From contig NZ_BAABRS010000002.1 in assembly GCF_039545095.1 (NCBI RefSeq), positions 434,001 through 498,000 on the forward strand: a stretch of DNA of 64,000 nt. Direction: 5' to 3'. The position numbers and the translations under genes are program-made. Source of the stretch: Fodinibius salicampi (lineage in GTDB: Bacteria > Bacteroidota > Rhodothermia > Balneolales > Balneolaceae). Within the stretch, counting starts at the first letter, position 1, and the number at the start of each line of letters is the position of its first letter. This document shows, one piece after another, positions 1 through 8,586 of this stretch. The notes beneath the pieces are model-generated. The model was not told where the DNA came from, did not search any database, and saw nothing but the letters and a program-made list of their open reading frames with translations.

Positions 1-1058
1 TCTAATGCGTCGGGAGTGTGAGCATAGTCTACTAAAACCAAGGGCTGAGTTTTTTCCTTACGCGGGAGTCGTTCAAGTCGTCCCGGTGCTCCATTAGCTT
101 TGCCAAGTGCTTCGGCAATGGCTTCTTTCTTAAAGCCAAATGATCGACATATCAGGAAAGCTTCCGTTATGTTATAAGCATTAAAAGTACCCATCAAAGA
201 GCTTTCAATAAGTATTTTCCCTATGCGGATAACAAGGCCTTCCGTGTTGTTGGACAATACCTGGCATTCTACCTCCAGAGCTTTATTGAAGCTAAAGCGA
301 ATAATTTCAGCCTGGCATTCTTCGATCATATGAATGGCGTACTCATCATCACCGTTGATGATGGCTTTAGCTTGCGGATTTAATGAGATAAAAAGCTTGG
401 CCTTGGCTTGTGCATAATTGTTCAGATCTTGGTGGTAATCGAGATGATCATGGCTTAGATTCGTAAAAGCAGCGATATCAAAATCAATACCGTTTACCCG
501 CTGTTGATCAAGCGCGTGCGAGGAAACTTCCATTATCAAATGCGTGGCGCCAGCTTCCTTTGCCTGCTGCATATCTTTGGCCAGCTCCACCGGATCGGAA
601 GTGGTGAGATTGCTATCCATTGTTTGGCCTCCTACCCATTTCCCCGTAGTCCCCAAGAGGGCAGGGGTTACATTTAGTTGCTGGAGTATTTGGTAGGTTA
701 ATGTGGCTACTGTTGTCTTGCCGTTAGTACCGGTAATACCAATGATCTTCATTTTCTGAGCGGGATTGCCGGCAAAAGCCTGAGCAAGGGGACCTAAAAG
801 GCCTCGTGTATCTGCGACCTGTATTATGCAAACTTCTTCTTCAGTTGAAACTGGTTCTTGAATGATAACAACGGAAGCTCCTCGTGCAACGGCCTCTTTG
901 ACGTACTCATGTCCATCCGCCTGGATACCTCGAATAGCAATAAATACATCGTCCGGGCTTACTTTCCGTGAGTCGTGCTGAAGCACACCAATATCATTCG
1001 GCTCCGGACCGGAGACGTTTGTGGGATTACAAAGCGATATGAGTTCGTTAAAATTCAA
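1..1058 (-). CDS. murE: UDP-N-acetylmuramyl-tripeptide synthetase MurE (3' part cut by window edge)
   Basis: This is the N-terminal portion, about 352 residues, of a Mur ligase that adds the third amino acid to the cytoplasmic UDP-MurNAc-dipeptide precursor. The reverse strand reads through the ATP-binding P-loop GITGTNGKTT, the TTSDP substrate loop, the HLDYH stretch and, at the window edge, DYAHTPDAL, which is typical of MurE. The C-terminal domain that decides between diaminopimelate and lysine lies outside the window. No ATG fits. The best start is TTG at 1058, giving MNFNELISL, which resembles MurE N-termini; a CTG lies two codons upstream. It follows ftsI by 26 bp in the same direction, as in many division clusters. 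Confidence 0.93.
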   Translation of the reverse strand, partial: MNFNELISLCNPTNVSGPEPNDIGVLQHDSRKVSPDDVFIAIRGIQADGHEYVKEAVARGASVVIIQEPVSTEEEVCIIQVADTRGLLGPLAQAFAGNPAQKMKIIGITGTNGKTTVATLTYQILQQLNVTPALLGTTGKWVGGQTMDSNLTTSDPVELAKDMQQAKEAGATHLIMEVSSHALDQQRVNGIDFDIAAFTNLSHDHLDYHQDLNNYAQAKAKLFISLNPQAKAIINGDDEYAIHMIEECQAEIIRFSFNKALEVECQVLSNNTEGLVIRIGKILIESSLMGTFNAYNITEAFLICRSFGFKKEAIAEALGKANGAPGRLERLPRKEKTQPLVLVDYAHTPDAL

Positions 1059-1084
1059 GTCCAGTATTTAGCTTCAGTAGTTTG

Positions 1085-3238
1085 CTATTTGCTTACAAGA
1101 TTATTGAGAGATTTTGCTTTTCCCCGGATCGTAATCGTGCGTCCTTTCTGCATTTGATCACCAGGACGAGGAAATTGAGTATATACAGTTCCCGATCCGA
1201 TTCGCTTAACTTCGTAGCCACGACCGGCGATTAGACGGCTTGCATTGCGCATGCTCATTCCTCCAACATCCGGGATGATGGAATATCCATCCGGAAGTTC
1301 AGTCGTATCAACTTCAGCTGTTTGATTAGAGAGCTGAAGAGTGATCTGATCCGTTGGAGAAAGACCCGTTCCTGCAGTGGGAGTTTGGGTAGCAATCCAA
1401 TCGCCACTCCCTTCTATATTAAATGGGATATCCTGTTTGTTGAGCAGGGTAGCAGCTTCTTGCTTTGTAAGTCCTGTTAAGTCCGGGGCCATAGCCCAGG
1501 TTTCGGTGGCAATCTCTTGGTCTAAAATTTGTTTTTCGATATCGTTATCGAGTCCTGCAATGCGATTGGCCGCCTGCTGGAAAATAGGCCCGGCTGTATG
1601 CCCGCCATAAGGGGGATATGTATCTGGATTATCTAATAAGACCAGAGTTACATATTTAGGGTCATTAGCCGGGAAAAAACCGACAAAAGATGACCGGTAA
1701 GAGTTGGTATAGCGACCATTGACGAGCTTTTGGGCTGTTCCTGTTTTTCCCGCAATAGAGAGTCCCTCCACTTGGGCAAGATCTGCCGTACCGGAGTCAG
1801 AGACTACACGCTGAAAAACCGGGAAAAGCTTATTAATTGTTTCTTCTTTAGCGATCTGACGAACCGTAACCTGATCCTGCTTCCATACTGTGCTGCCTTC
1901 GCTGTTAACAACCTTATCAACAATATAGGGGCGCATCATCTTGCCCTTGTTTGCAAAAGCGGCATAAGCCTGTGCTATTTGGAGGGGCGTAACCTGAACC
2001 TCGTACCCAATAGACATCCATGGGAGAGTTACCTTACTCCATTCATAGGGCTTGGGCAGACGCCCTGGCTCTTCACTGGGTAAATCAATATTAGTCAGCG
2101 TTCCAAACCCCAGGTTTCGGGCGTACTGATAGAAAGTGTCCTCATCAAGTCGCATAGCTATCTCAGAAGTAGCAACATTTGAGGATTGTTCAATAACTTC
2201 GGGAAATGAGAGCGTACCCAATGGATCATGATCACGCATCCATTGTCCATGGATTTTTGTTCGTCCGTTCTCCGGCGTTTCAAAACTTTCATTAAAGTCA
2301 ACCTTCCCCTGTTCAACAGCAGCAATGGCGGTTACAAGCTTGAATGTAGAGCCGGGTTCAATCATGTCTGAGATAGCAAAGTTCCGCCGGTTGTTTTTAC
2401 CCAGTGTCGAAGGATCATTAGGATCGTAGGTAGGATAGTTGGCCATTGCTTTGACGGCTCCTGTTTTCGGATCCATAACAATAGCAGATCCATAAGCGGA
2501 TGAAGTTCGTTCGATCCCTGCCTTTAACTCTTCTTCAACAATAGCTTGTATATGCGAATCGATGGTGGTATAAAGAGAATGTCCCTGCTGAGGTTGCTTA
2601 CGAGGCGCACCTACATAGGCATAAATGCTTCCGTTGCGCTCTCGCCGAACCTGTTGGACACCATCTTCGCCATGCAGCTGTTCATTGTATTCCTTTTCAA
2701 GGCCCGTTACTCCTGTCATTTTGTAATTTGTAAACCCCAAAACATGTGCTGCAAGTGAATTAAAGCTATAGCGCCGCTCATAATTTTCTTCCAGAATGAC
2801 CCCTCTGATATCCATCTGTCGAAGCGCTTCGTATGCCTGGGCTTTCACGTTCTTATCCAGAACCACATATCGGGATCGCTGAGAGGCCCGGTTAATTTTT
2901 TGAAAATAGCCTTGGGATGATAAATAGCCATATTTTCCAAGTGTATCACAGACTTGGTGGATCTCTCCCTGTGTAAGTCCTGATATCTTGGGATCAATAG
3001 CTACTTTATAGGCAACGGAGTTGGTTGCAAGAAGACTGCCGTCGGCATCGTAGATATTGCCGCGCTGGGCAGGAATAGAAATATAGTCAATGGCCTGTTC
3101 GCTCCATAGCTGTCGTAATTCAGGTCCTTCGATAAAGTTGATGCGGAAAAGCTGCATACCAATGGCACATGGTACTAATAGTACCAGTCCAAAGACTACA
3201 AACATTCGGTTTAATATGCCGGAATGTTCTTTTGCCAT
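1085..3238 (-). CDS. ftsI: Division-specific penicillin-binding protein (FtsI/PBP3) with PASTA domains
   Basis: This is the class B transpeptidase that cross-links septal peptidoglycan. The 717 residues show one N-terminal membrane anchor (about 12-31), a PBP dimerisation domain (about 50-220) and the transpeptidase domain. The active-site motifs are visible: STFK with nucleophile Ser297, SSN at 352-354 and KTGTAQ from 498. Two PASTA repeats follow from about residue 580 to the C-terminus; PASTA tails are common in this group and bind peptidoglycan or regulate the enzyme. The start ATG immediately follows the stop of the ftsL-like gene, which argues for translational coupling. The murE gene lies directly downstream. 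Confidence 0.95.
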   Translation of the reverse strand: MAKEHSGILNRMFVVFGLVLLVPCAIGMQLFRINFIEGPELRQLWSEQAIDYISIPAQRGNIYDADGSLLATNSVAYKVAIDPKISGLTQGEIHQVCDTLGKYGYLSSQGYFQKINRASQRSRYVVLDKNVKAQAYEALRQMDIRGVILEENYERRYSFNSLAAHVLGFTNYKMTGVTGLEKEYNEQLHGEDGVQQVRRERNGSIYAYVGAPRKQPQQGHSLYTTIDSHIQAIVEEELKAGIERTSSAYGSAIVMDPKTGAVKAMANYPTYDPNDPSTLGKNNRRNFAISDMIEPGSTFKLVTAIAAVEQGKVDFNESFETPENGRTKIHGQWMRDHDPLGTLSFPEVIEQSSNVATSEIAMRLDEDTFYQYARNLGFGTLTNIDLPSEEPGRLPKPYEWSKVTLPWMSIGYEVQVTPLQIAQAYAAFANKGKMMRPYIVDKVVNSEGSTVWKQDQVTVRQIAKEETINKLFPVFQRVVSDSGTADLAQVEGLSIAGKTGTAQKLVNGRYTNSYRSSFVGFFPANDPKYVTLVLLDNPDTYPPYGGHTAGPIFQQAANRIAGLDNDIEKQILDQEIATETWAMAPDLTGLTKQEAATLLNKQDIPFNIEGSGDWIATQTPTAGTGLSPTDQITLQLSNQTAEVDTTELPDGYSIIPDVGGMSMRNASRLIAGRGYEVKRIGSGTVYTQFPRPGDQMQKGRTITIRGKAKSLNNLVSK

Positions 3239-3664
3239 TTATTTTTCCACCTTAATTACTTTTTCTGCCGGACCACCGTTAATGAATCCGTTTTCTTTTG
3301 CTTTATCATAGATTTCTGCGGGACCGATCATGCGGTCGTATGTAAGCTGATAACTGCCGTGCAACCGCTTGGCCTGATTGTATTCGCGTTCCAATTGTTG
3401 CACCTCGCGTAGGAGCTCCTGGGTTGCAAAGACATGATTTAAATACAACATGCCCAATATTCCCAACACCACGGCCCCGAGGATTACTTTCCAGGGTTTA
3501 AGTGTAACTTTTGGAAGCGAAAAACGACTCTTCTTGCCATTATTATTTACTCGTTTACCATATACTTTCTTTTTGGATTTAGATGATTGTTTACTGCCCT
3601 CGCTGCTTTTTTTGCGTTTGTTGGGTCGAACCTTTTTTTTCTTCATCGGAGATTTTATCAGCAT
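3239..3664 (-). CDS. ftsL: FtsL-like bitopic division protein
   Basis: This 141-residue protein has a very basic Lys/Arg-rich N-terminus (1-45), a single hydrophobic span at about 59-80 and a C-terminal segment with heptad-like Leu/Val spacing that should form a coiled coil. The architecture and the place between rsmH and ftsI are those of FtsL, which holds FtsB/FtsQ and activates FtsI and FtsW at the septum. FtsL diverges strongly in sequence, so the call rests on topology and synteny. A second possible start is Met7. The gene fills the space between rsmH and ftsI with almost no intergenic bases. Confidence 0.8.
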   Translation of the reverse strand: MLIKSPMKKKKVRPNKRKKSSEGSKQSSKSKKKVYGKRVNNNGKKSRFSLPKVTLKPWKVILGAVVLGILGMLYLNHVFATQELLREVQQLEREYNQAKRLHGSYQLTYDRMIGPAEIYDKAKENGFINGGPAEKVIKVEK

Positions 3665-3666
3665 AA

Positions 3667-4602
3667 CTACACCTCCGGGGGATCTATGATTTGAGCTACC
3701 CGCATCTTGGCACTTCGGGCAGCCGGATTTTGTTCGACTTCTTCTTCAGAGGGACGGATAATACCTCCCGATATTTCTTCGATGGGAGAGAGGGGATTGC
3801 CATAAAAATCTTTCTCTATTTCTCCCTTGTGGTTTCCTGCTCTGAAGAATCTTTTGACAATTCGGTCTTCCAGCGAATGATAGCTGATCGCTACAATACG
3901 TCCGTCGGTCTTTAGCAACTCGAGCGATTGGTCGAGGACCTGGCGCAGCATATCCAATTCCCGGTTTACTTCTATCCGGATGCCTTGAAAAACACGTGCT
4001 ACGCTTTTGATTTGGTGTTTGCCATATACTACGGCCTCAACGGCGTCGCGCAGCTCAGTTGTCGTTTCAATAGGACGGCGATCAATAATTTCGCTTGCGA
4101 TTTCGCGGCTTAACCGTTCTTCGCCATAATGATAGATCACATCACGGAGTTCTTCATAGGAGTACTCATTTACAACCTGATATGCTGTGATTCCCCGAAG
4201 GTTGCTCATCCGCATATCTAACGGACCCTCTTTTTGAAAGGTAAATCCGCGGTCGGCTTCTTTTATTTGATGAGTTGAAACACCGAGATCGAGAAGGATT
4301 CCGGATATCTCACCGTGTAATTCTGGGGATAATAGCCGGGTGAGATATCCGAAATTGCCTTTTATGGAAGAAAAACGGTTATCTTGGCCAATGCGTGCAT
4401 TTGCTGCAGACAGGGCTTCGTCATCCTGATCTATACCAATGAGTTGAGCGTTGCTGTCGAGATGAGATAACAATGCCTGGCTGTGTCCTCCACCGCCAAG
4501 TGTAGCATCGATATAGATACCCTGGGAGTCCGTAATTAAATATTCTACGGACTCTTCCAGCAATACCGGCTGATGCTCGTAATATGTATCATTCTTGGTC
4601 AT
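3667..4602 (-). CDS. rsmH: 16S rRNA (cytosine(1402)-N4)-methyltransferase
   Basis: RsmH (MraW) uses S-adenosylmethionine to methylate N4 of C1402 in 16S rRNA. The sequence starts MTKNDTYYEHQPVLLEESV, with the conserved HxPVLLxE opening. It then shows the SAM-binding TLGGGGHS loop, the RGFTFQKEGPLDMRM segment and SYHSLEDRIVKRFF near the C-terminus, all hallmarks of the family. Length is about 311 residues, as expected. I chose the internal ATG at 4602; an ATG three codons upstream (4611) is also possible. Either way the start overlaps the end of mraZ, which suggests coupled translation. Confidence 0.95.
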   Translation of the reverse strand: MTKNDTYYEHQPVLLEESVEYLITDSQGIYIDATLGGGGHSQALLSHLDSNAQLIGIDQDDEALSAANARIGQDNRFSSIKGNFGYLTRLLSPELHGEISGILLDLGVSTHQIKEADRGFTFQKEGPLDMRMSNLRGITAYQVVNEYSYEELRDVIYHYGEERLSREIASEIIDRRPIETTTELRDAVEAVVYGKHQIKSVARVFQGIRIEVNRELDMLRQVLDQSLELLKTDGRIVAISYHSLEDRIVKRFFRAGNHKGEIEKDFYGNPLSPIEEISGGIIRPSEEEVEQNPAARSAKMRVAQIIDPPEV

Positions 4603-5056
4603 GGTTATCATCGTCGCCCATTACCCGCTCAAAAAGTTCTTGGTACGATTCGAAATCTAAGCCGGAATCGACCTCTTCTAGTTTTTCAGGCGACCATATT
4701 TCTATGCGTTCGCCGCTGCCAATAAAAATGGCTTTGCCATCGATGCCGGCCCAGTCTGTCAGTTGTGAAGGTAGAGGAATGCGGTTTTGGTTATCCAGAG
4801 ACAGGTCTTCTGCAAAACGCAGGAAATTGCGCTTTACGGTTCGACCTTCCTTGGTAAAGCTGTTGATCTGGGCAAGTTGGTCTTCTACTTTTTGCCATTC
4901 ATCCTCTGGGTAGAGATAAAGGCAGGGTTCAAGACCTCTCAATATGGTAAAACGCTCTTGTGCCTGGGGGCTGAGAGCTTTACGCAGTTTAGCCGGGAAG
5001 CTAACGCGTCCTTTATTATCGACACTATGTTCGTATTGGCCTTTAAAGCTCGGCAT
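4589..5056 (-). CDS. mraZ: Transcriptional regulator MraZ
   Basis: MraZ is an AbrB-fold DNA-binding protein that heads the division and cell-wall cluster and represses its own operon. The 155-residue protein begins MPSFKGQYEHSVDNKGRVSF and contains two repeats with the DxKGR- and DNQNRI-type motifs. An in-frame reading extends 28 codons further up, but MPSFKGQYEHS matches family N-termini and is preceded by GGGGAC, a plausible ribosome site. The longer reading would also translate through the operator boxes. The 3' end overlaps rsmH. Confidence 0.95.
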   Translation of the reverse strand: MPSFKGQYEHSVDNKGRVSFPAKLRKALSPQAQERFTILRGLEPCLYLYPEDEWQKVEDQLAQINSFTKEGRTVKRNFLRFAEDLSLDNQNRIPLPSQLTDWAGIDGKAIFIGSGERIEIWSPEKLEEVDSGLDFESYQELFERVMGDDDNHDQE

Positions 5057-5113
5057 TATAAGGTCCCCAGAATTACAGCAATTGTTATCGAATTCGACAA
5101 GTGGATTTGAACT

Positions 5114-5138
5114 CCCACATTCTCCCACTTCACCCCAC
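5114..5138 (-). promoter_or_regulatory. MraZ operator: three phased GTGGG boxes
   Basis: On the minus strand, GTGGG occurs at 5134-5138, 5124-5128 and 5114-5118, exactly 10 bp apart. This is the layout known for MraZ binding (TGGGN repeats with about 5-nt spacers, one per helical turn). The boxes lie about 60-80 bp upstream of the mraZ start codon and just downstream of a -10-like hexamer, where a bound oligomer would block transcription. The match is seen directly; the autoregulatory role is inferred from known MraZ systems. Confidence 0.8.
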
Positions 5139-5168
5139 AATGTACCCCGAAAGGTTATAATATGTCAA
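5139..5168 (-). promoter_or_regulatory. Probable mraZ operon promoter
   Basis: The minus strand reads TTGACA (5168-5163), an 18-nt spacer, then TACATT (5144-5139), directly followed by the GTGGG boxes. The -35 is a perfect match and the -10 is partial. It is the only good promoter candidate in front of mraZ. Confidence 0.5.
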
Positions 5169-5599
5169 GAATTTATTGCAGAAATATCAAATAATTATTT
5201 TTGGAGCTAGTTTAAGGATGAGTTTTTGGATAAAAACCTTCTTGATCAGCTTTAAAAGGTCTTATTAAGATTTAAATCGTATTTTTGGTCATTTTAGGAT
5301 AAAAAGTGGTAGAGAGTGGGATATTATTGGGAAATCTTGCCAACAAAGATATGACTGAATTAAAGTAGTTGTTCCCTAATAACTTTCTTTTGTGTCAAAA
5401 ACCTTGCGGTTTATGATAGCTCTCTTTATTACAACTCCACGATGTGTCCCGACCGATTAATTTTAAGAATGGAGACTGAAACAAATAAAGTAGTAACTCC
5501 GGCAGTTAAATATTTTTATTTCTTTTAACCATTTTTTGTCATCACAAGCATACTCCTCAGCAAATAAAGAATGCTGGTGCGTGAGGATGGCAATTTTAT
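5169..5599. other. Non-coding stretch between mraZ and the 5600 gene
   Basis: About 430 AT-rich bases lie between the mraZ promoter and the stop codon of the next minus-strand gene. I find no convincing ORF, tRNA or strong terminator hairpin. Part of it must be the 3' UTR of the gene ending at 5600. Confidence 0.5.
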
Positions 5600-6469
5600 T
5601 TATTCGCTGCCAAAAGGAATTGTGACGCCAAGCCACGGAATTCCGATAAGGCCGCCGGCATCGACAAGGGGACGGAACAACCCAATATCGAGAGCGAAAG
5701 ATTCTGGAGCCCATCGAATACCCGCAGAAATGATTCCACTCTCATCCACACCCGGGACAAAATAATTCTCAGTCAGCAGATAAAATTTACGTCCGGTTCG
5801 TATCAATCCACTGATATTAATAACCGGCGTGTTCGAGATGTCACTGCCTGCATATCCGTAACCCAGAGATACACTTAGGTTTCTATCGCGATTTCCAAAA
5901 GTTCCAACACCGTATAAAATCCCAAGAGCTTCCGTATCTGCTCCCACAATTCCACCAATCATTGCTCCACCACCTAAGTATAGCTTTTCTGCAACAACAG
6001 GAATCGAAACTTTCGGTAAAAGCCAAACTGGAGTTTCTCCAGTTCCAAAAAGAAACAACGGAACTAAGCCTCCGCCAATAGAAAGGTTATCCGAAATTCC
6101 ATAGTTCACATTATTAAACAAAACCCATGTGTTTTGGTAATACCCCTTGCCTTTCCGTAGGCTAATGGCATTTGGAGAGAAAAAGTATCTTGTAGACTGT
6201 GGATTTTCGAACCAGTACCCACCATTCTTGATTCGATCGGCACTAATTTTTTCTATGCTTTCAATGTTTACCCGCTCAATGGTCACCCGGCTCAGGGACT
6301 CCGTTTGTAAAGTTATACTTTTATCATCTTCAGAAATCAACTCCCCGACAAATGTTTCGTTCTGTACCGTAATAACTTTATAAAATTCCGGTTGATTTTG
6401 GGCCTGCAATCTACCGGCATTCACGATACAAAGAAGACATAAAAAAAGTAAAAACAGTCGTTTTTTCAT
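5600..6469 (-). CDS. Secreted protein of unknown function, probably an outer-membrane beta-barrel
   Basis: The 289-residue product starts MKKRLFLLFLCLLCIVNAG and has a clear signal peptide ending near LQAQ. Residues about 25-75 form a small polar domain (FVGELISEDDKSITLQTE). The rest alternates short hydrophobic strands with Gly, Asn and aromatic residues (NYGISDNLSIGGGLVPLF, SVSLGYGYAG) and reads like a small transmembrane beta-barrel. An in-frame start 16 codons earlier is unlikely because it would bury the signal peptide. It appears to be a single gene, with long non-coding DNA on both sides. I do not recognise a named family. Confidence 0.75.
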   Translation of the reverse strand: MKKRLFLLFLCLLCIVNAGRLQAQNQPEFYKVITVQNETFVGELISEDDKSITLQTESLSRVTIERVNIESIEKISADRIKNGGYWFENPQSTRYFFSPNAISLRKGKGYYQNTWVLFNNVNYGISDNLSIGGGLVPLFLFGTGETPVWLLPKVSIPVVAEKLYLGGGAMIGGIVGADTEALGILYGVGTFGNRDRNLSVSLGYGYAGSDISNTPVINISGLIRTGRKFYLLTENYFVPGVDESGIISAGIRWAPESFALDIGLFRPLVDAGGLIGIPWLGVTIPFGSE

Positions 6470-7039
6470 GATATGAAAAGGCAATTGAGAATTTAACGGA
6501 GAATAAATTTTACACAATTAATTCATCACTTTCTAAGTAAAATGCGTTTATCCGGTTGAATGCTACTCATGGAAGCTTTCCCTCAGAAAGTTTGAACTTA
6601 TGATAGGCAGAATCCTTTTTCAAGGTTAATACGATGTGTTCCTCCCGCTTCTAGGGCACTTTATTGACATGAATCATGAGTCCGCACCCGAGCTATTTGT
6701 CTCTCAATTTTTTTTAGGATCGACTACTTATGGAGATATAAATCTGATAGGGCAACAGAGTAAATGGAAAAGATATTAAAAAAGAAAAGGCCAATCTCCC
6801 GATCGGCCTTTTGATCTCTTTATGTAATAAGCTTTATATAGATGATTAGCTTTTGATGCTCTGAATATTACTAATTTTTTTAAGTAAGCTTTCCTGATGG
6901 TTAATACTCTCCAGCATCTCTGAGAGTAAACTGCAAAATATCCAGATCAAAAGCTTAATTATGAATGAAATTTAACCAAGGTTAGAAAGTCCTATAAGAA
7001 CCTAGTAATTTCCTCCCAATTAAGATGTAATTCCAATCA
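6470..7039. other. 570-bp gap downstream of gltD with a terminator and an inverted-repeat element
   Basis: No full gene is visible. The gap holds a strong minus-strand terminator (6785-6812). It also holds a 10-bp inverted repeat (AGCTTTTGAT at 6848-6857 and ATCAAAAGCT at 6946-6955) enclosing a smaller hairpin (ACTCTC...GAGAGT near 6906-6927) and a 23-codon minus-strand reading frame (6846-6917). The part nearest 6470 should hold the promoter of the secreted protein gene. Confidence 0.5.
6785..6812 (-). terminator. Rho-independent terminator after gltBD
   Basis: The minus strand has AAAAGGCC pairing with GGCCTTTT around a short loop (extra GAT/ATC pairs with one bulge), followed by TTTTCTTTTTTT. 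It lies 228 bp beyond the gltD stop, facing the same way, so it most likely ends the gltBD transcript. Confidence 0.75.
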
Positions 7040-8521
7040 TCAGGGAAGTTCGGTTTCGCCCATAAGGTAGCGGTCGCATTCACGGGCGGCTCCGCGTCCT
7101 TCATTAATTGCCCAAACGATCAGGCTTTGTCCCCGGCGCATATCACCGGCCGCGAACACCCCATCTACACTGGTGTGATAATCCCCATGCTCTGCTTTGG
7201 CATTGGATCGCTCGTCGCGTTCAACTTCAAGCTGTTCCAGGACTGGACTTTCAGGTCCCAAGAATCCCATTGCCAGCAGTACGAGGTCAGCCTCCCAAAC
7301 TTTTTCGGTTCCCGGAATTTCACGAGGAACTTTGCGACCGTCTTCATTGGTTTTCCATTCAATCCGAACGGTATGCAATTCCTTAACATTACCTTCTCCG
7401 TCACCTACAAACTTTTTGGTCATAACCAAGTATTCCCGGGGGTCGTCCCCAAACTCAGCCTTGGCTTCTTCCTGGCCGTAATCCAGTTTGTAGATACGAG
7501 GCCATTCGGGCCACGGATTATCTTCTGCCCGATCCTCGGGAGGTTGGGGTAAGATCTCGAATTGAGTGATGCTTTTGCAATCATGACGCATAGAGGTGCT
7601 TACACAGTCTGTTCCCGTATCTCCACCGCCAATGACAATGACGTCTTTATCTTTTGCAGAGATAAACTCATTCTTGTGCTCATCATCGAGGAATTTTTCG
7701 ACGTTGGCATGGAGAAATTCCATTGCAAAGTGAATGCCGTCCAATTCACGTCCTTCTATTTCGAGATCTCTTGGGTTGGTTGCCCCACCAGCCAAAATAA
7801 CGGAATCGTACTCTTGATTGAGTTCAGTAGCATGAATATCCGTACCTATTTCAGTTTCTGTAACGAAATTCACGCCTTCCTCAGTCATTAGGTCGACCCG
7901 GCGTTGGACGACAGATTTCTCTAACTTCATATTGGGGATGCCATACATAAGCAGACCGCCAATGCGTTTATCCCGTTCGTAAACCGTTACATTATGTCCT
8001 GCCTTGTTGAGCTGATCGGCAGCGGCTAATCCCGCAGGACCAGATCCCACAACAGCCACTTTTTTGTCGGTACGCTCTTCAGGGGGATTTGGTTGCATCC
8101 ATCCTTCCTCATAACCTTTGTCAATAATGGCCTGCTCAATACTTTTTATAGCAACGGGAGGATCAATAATGCCAAGAACACATGAACCTTCGCAGGGAGC
8201 CGGACAGGCACGCCCGGTAAATTCAGGAAAATTGTTTGTTTTGAGAAGACGATGCAGCGCTTCCTTCCACTTGCCTTTATAGACCAGGTGATTCCATTCC
8301 GGAATAAGGTTTTTGACAGGGCAACCCATGGTTGCTCCATTTTTAGCTTCCCCGGTCTGGCAGAAGGGAATACCACAGTCCATACATCGGGCGCCTTGTT
8401 CTTCGAGCTCTTCCTCACTTAAAGATTCATGGAGCTGATCCCAATCTTTGGTTCGCTCTTTGGGATCTCTTTTCGGATACGGTTTACGTTCGAACTCCAT
8501 GAAACCGGTTATTTTACCCAT
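7040..8521 (-). CDS. gltD: Glutamate synthase small (beta) subunit
   Basis: GltD takes electrons from NADPH through FAD and iron-sulfur clusters to the large subunit, so that glutamine and 2-oxoglutarate give two glutamates. The 493 residues show an N-terminal cysteine-rich domain (CMDCGIPFC, then GCPVKN and CPAPCEGSC) for two 4Fe-4S clusters. A first nucleotide-binding loop [13 protein letters not shown] lies near 155 and a second, [11 protein letters not shown], near 295. The C-terminal [14 protein letters not shown] segment is typical of the FAD site. Length is normal. It lies 65 bp downstream of gltB and is surely co-transcribed. Confidence 0.97.
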   Translation of the reverse strand: MGKITGFMEFERKPYPKRDPKERTKDWDQLHESLSEEELEEQGARCMDCGIPFCQTGEAKNGATMGCPVKNLIPEWNHLVYKGKWKEALHRLLKTNNFPEFTGRACPAPCEGSCVLGIIDPPVAIKSIEQAIIDKGYEEGWMQPNPPEERTDKKVAVVGSGPAGLAAADQLNKAGHNVTVYERDKRIGGLLMYGIPNMKLEKSVVQRRVDLMTEEGVNFVTETEIGTDIHATELNQEYDSVILAGGATNPRDLEIEGRELDGIHFAMEFLHANVEKFLDDEHKNEFISAKDKDVIVIGGGDTGTDCVSTSMRHDCKSITQFEILPQPPEDRAEDNPWPEWPRIYKLDYGQEEAKAEFGDDPREYLVMTKKFVGDGEGNVKELHTVRIEWKTNEDGRKVPREIPGTEKVWEADLVLLAMGFLGPESPVLEQLEVERDERSNAKAEHGDYHTSVDGVFAAGDMRRGQSLIVWAINEGRGAARECDRYLMGETELP

Positions 8522-8586
8522 AATATTAAATCTATATTATTACAATATTCTTTATTTACTGTTGTACAATGAAATCGATTAGATGA

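Noticed and set aside
5551-5574. Similarity of ATACTCCTCAGC...AAATAAAGA to a stretch near 48969-48993
   Set aside because: A 12-base match plus a 9-base match with a 3-base gap is close to what chance gives in a window of this size; no third copy was noticed.
5463-5714. 83-codon minus-strand frame overlapping the end of the 5600 gene
   Set aside because: It is an out-of-frame reading of the secreted protein's C-terminus extended into non-coding DNA.
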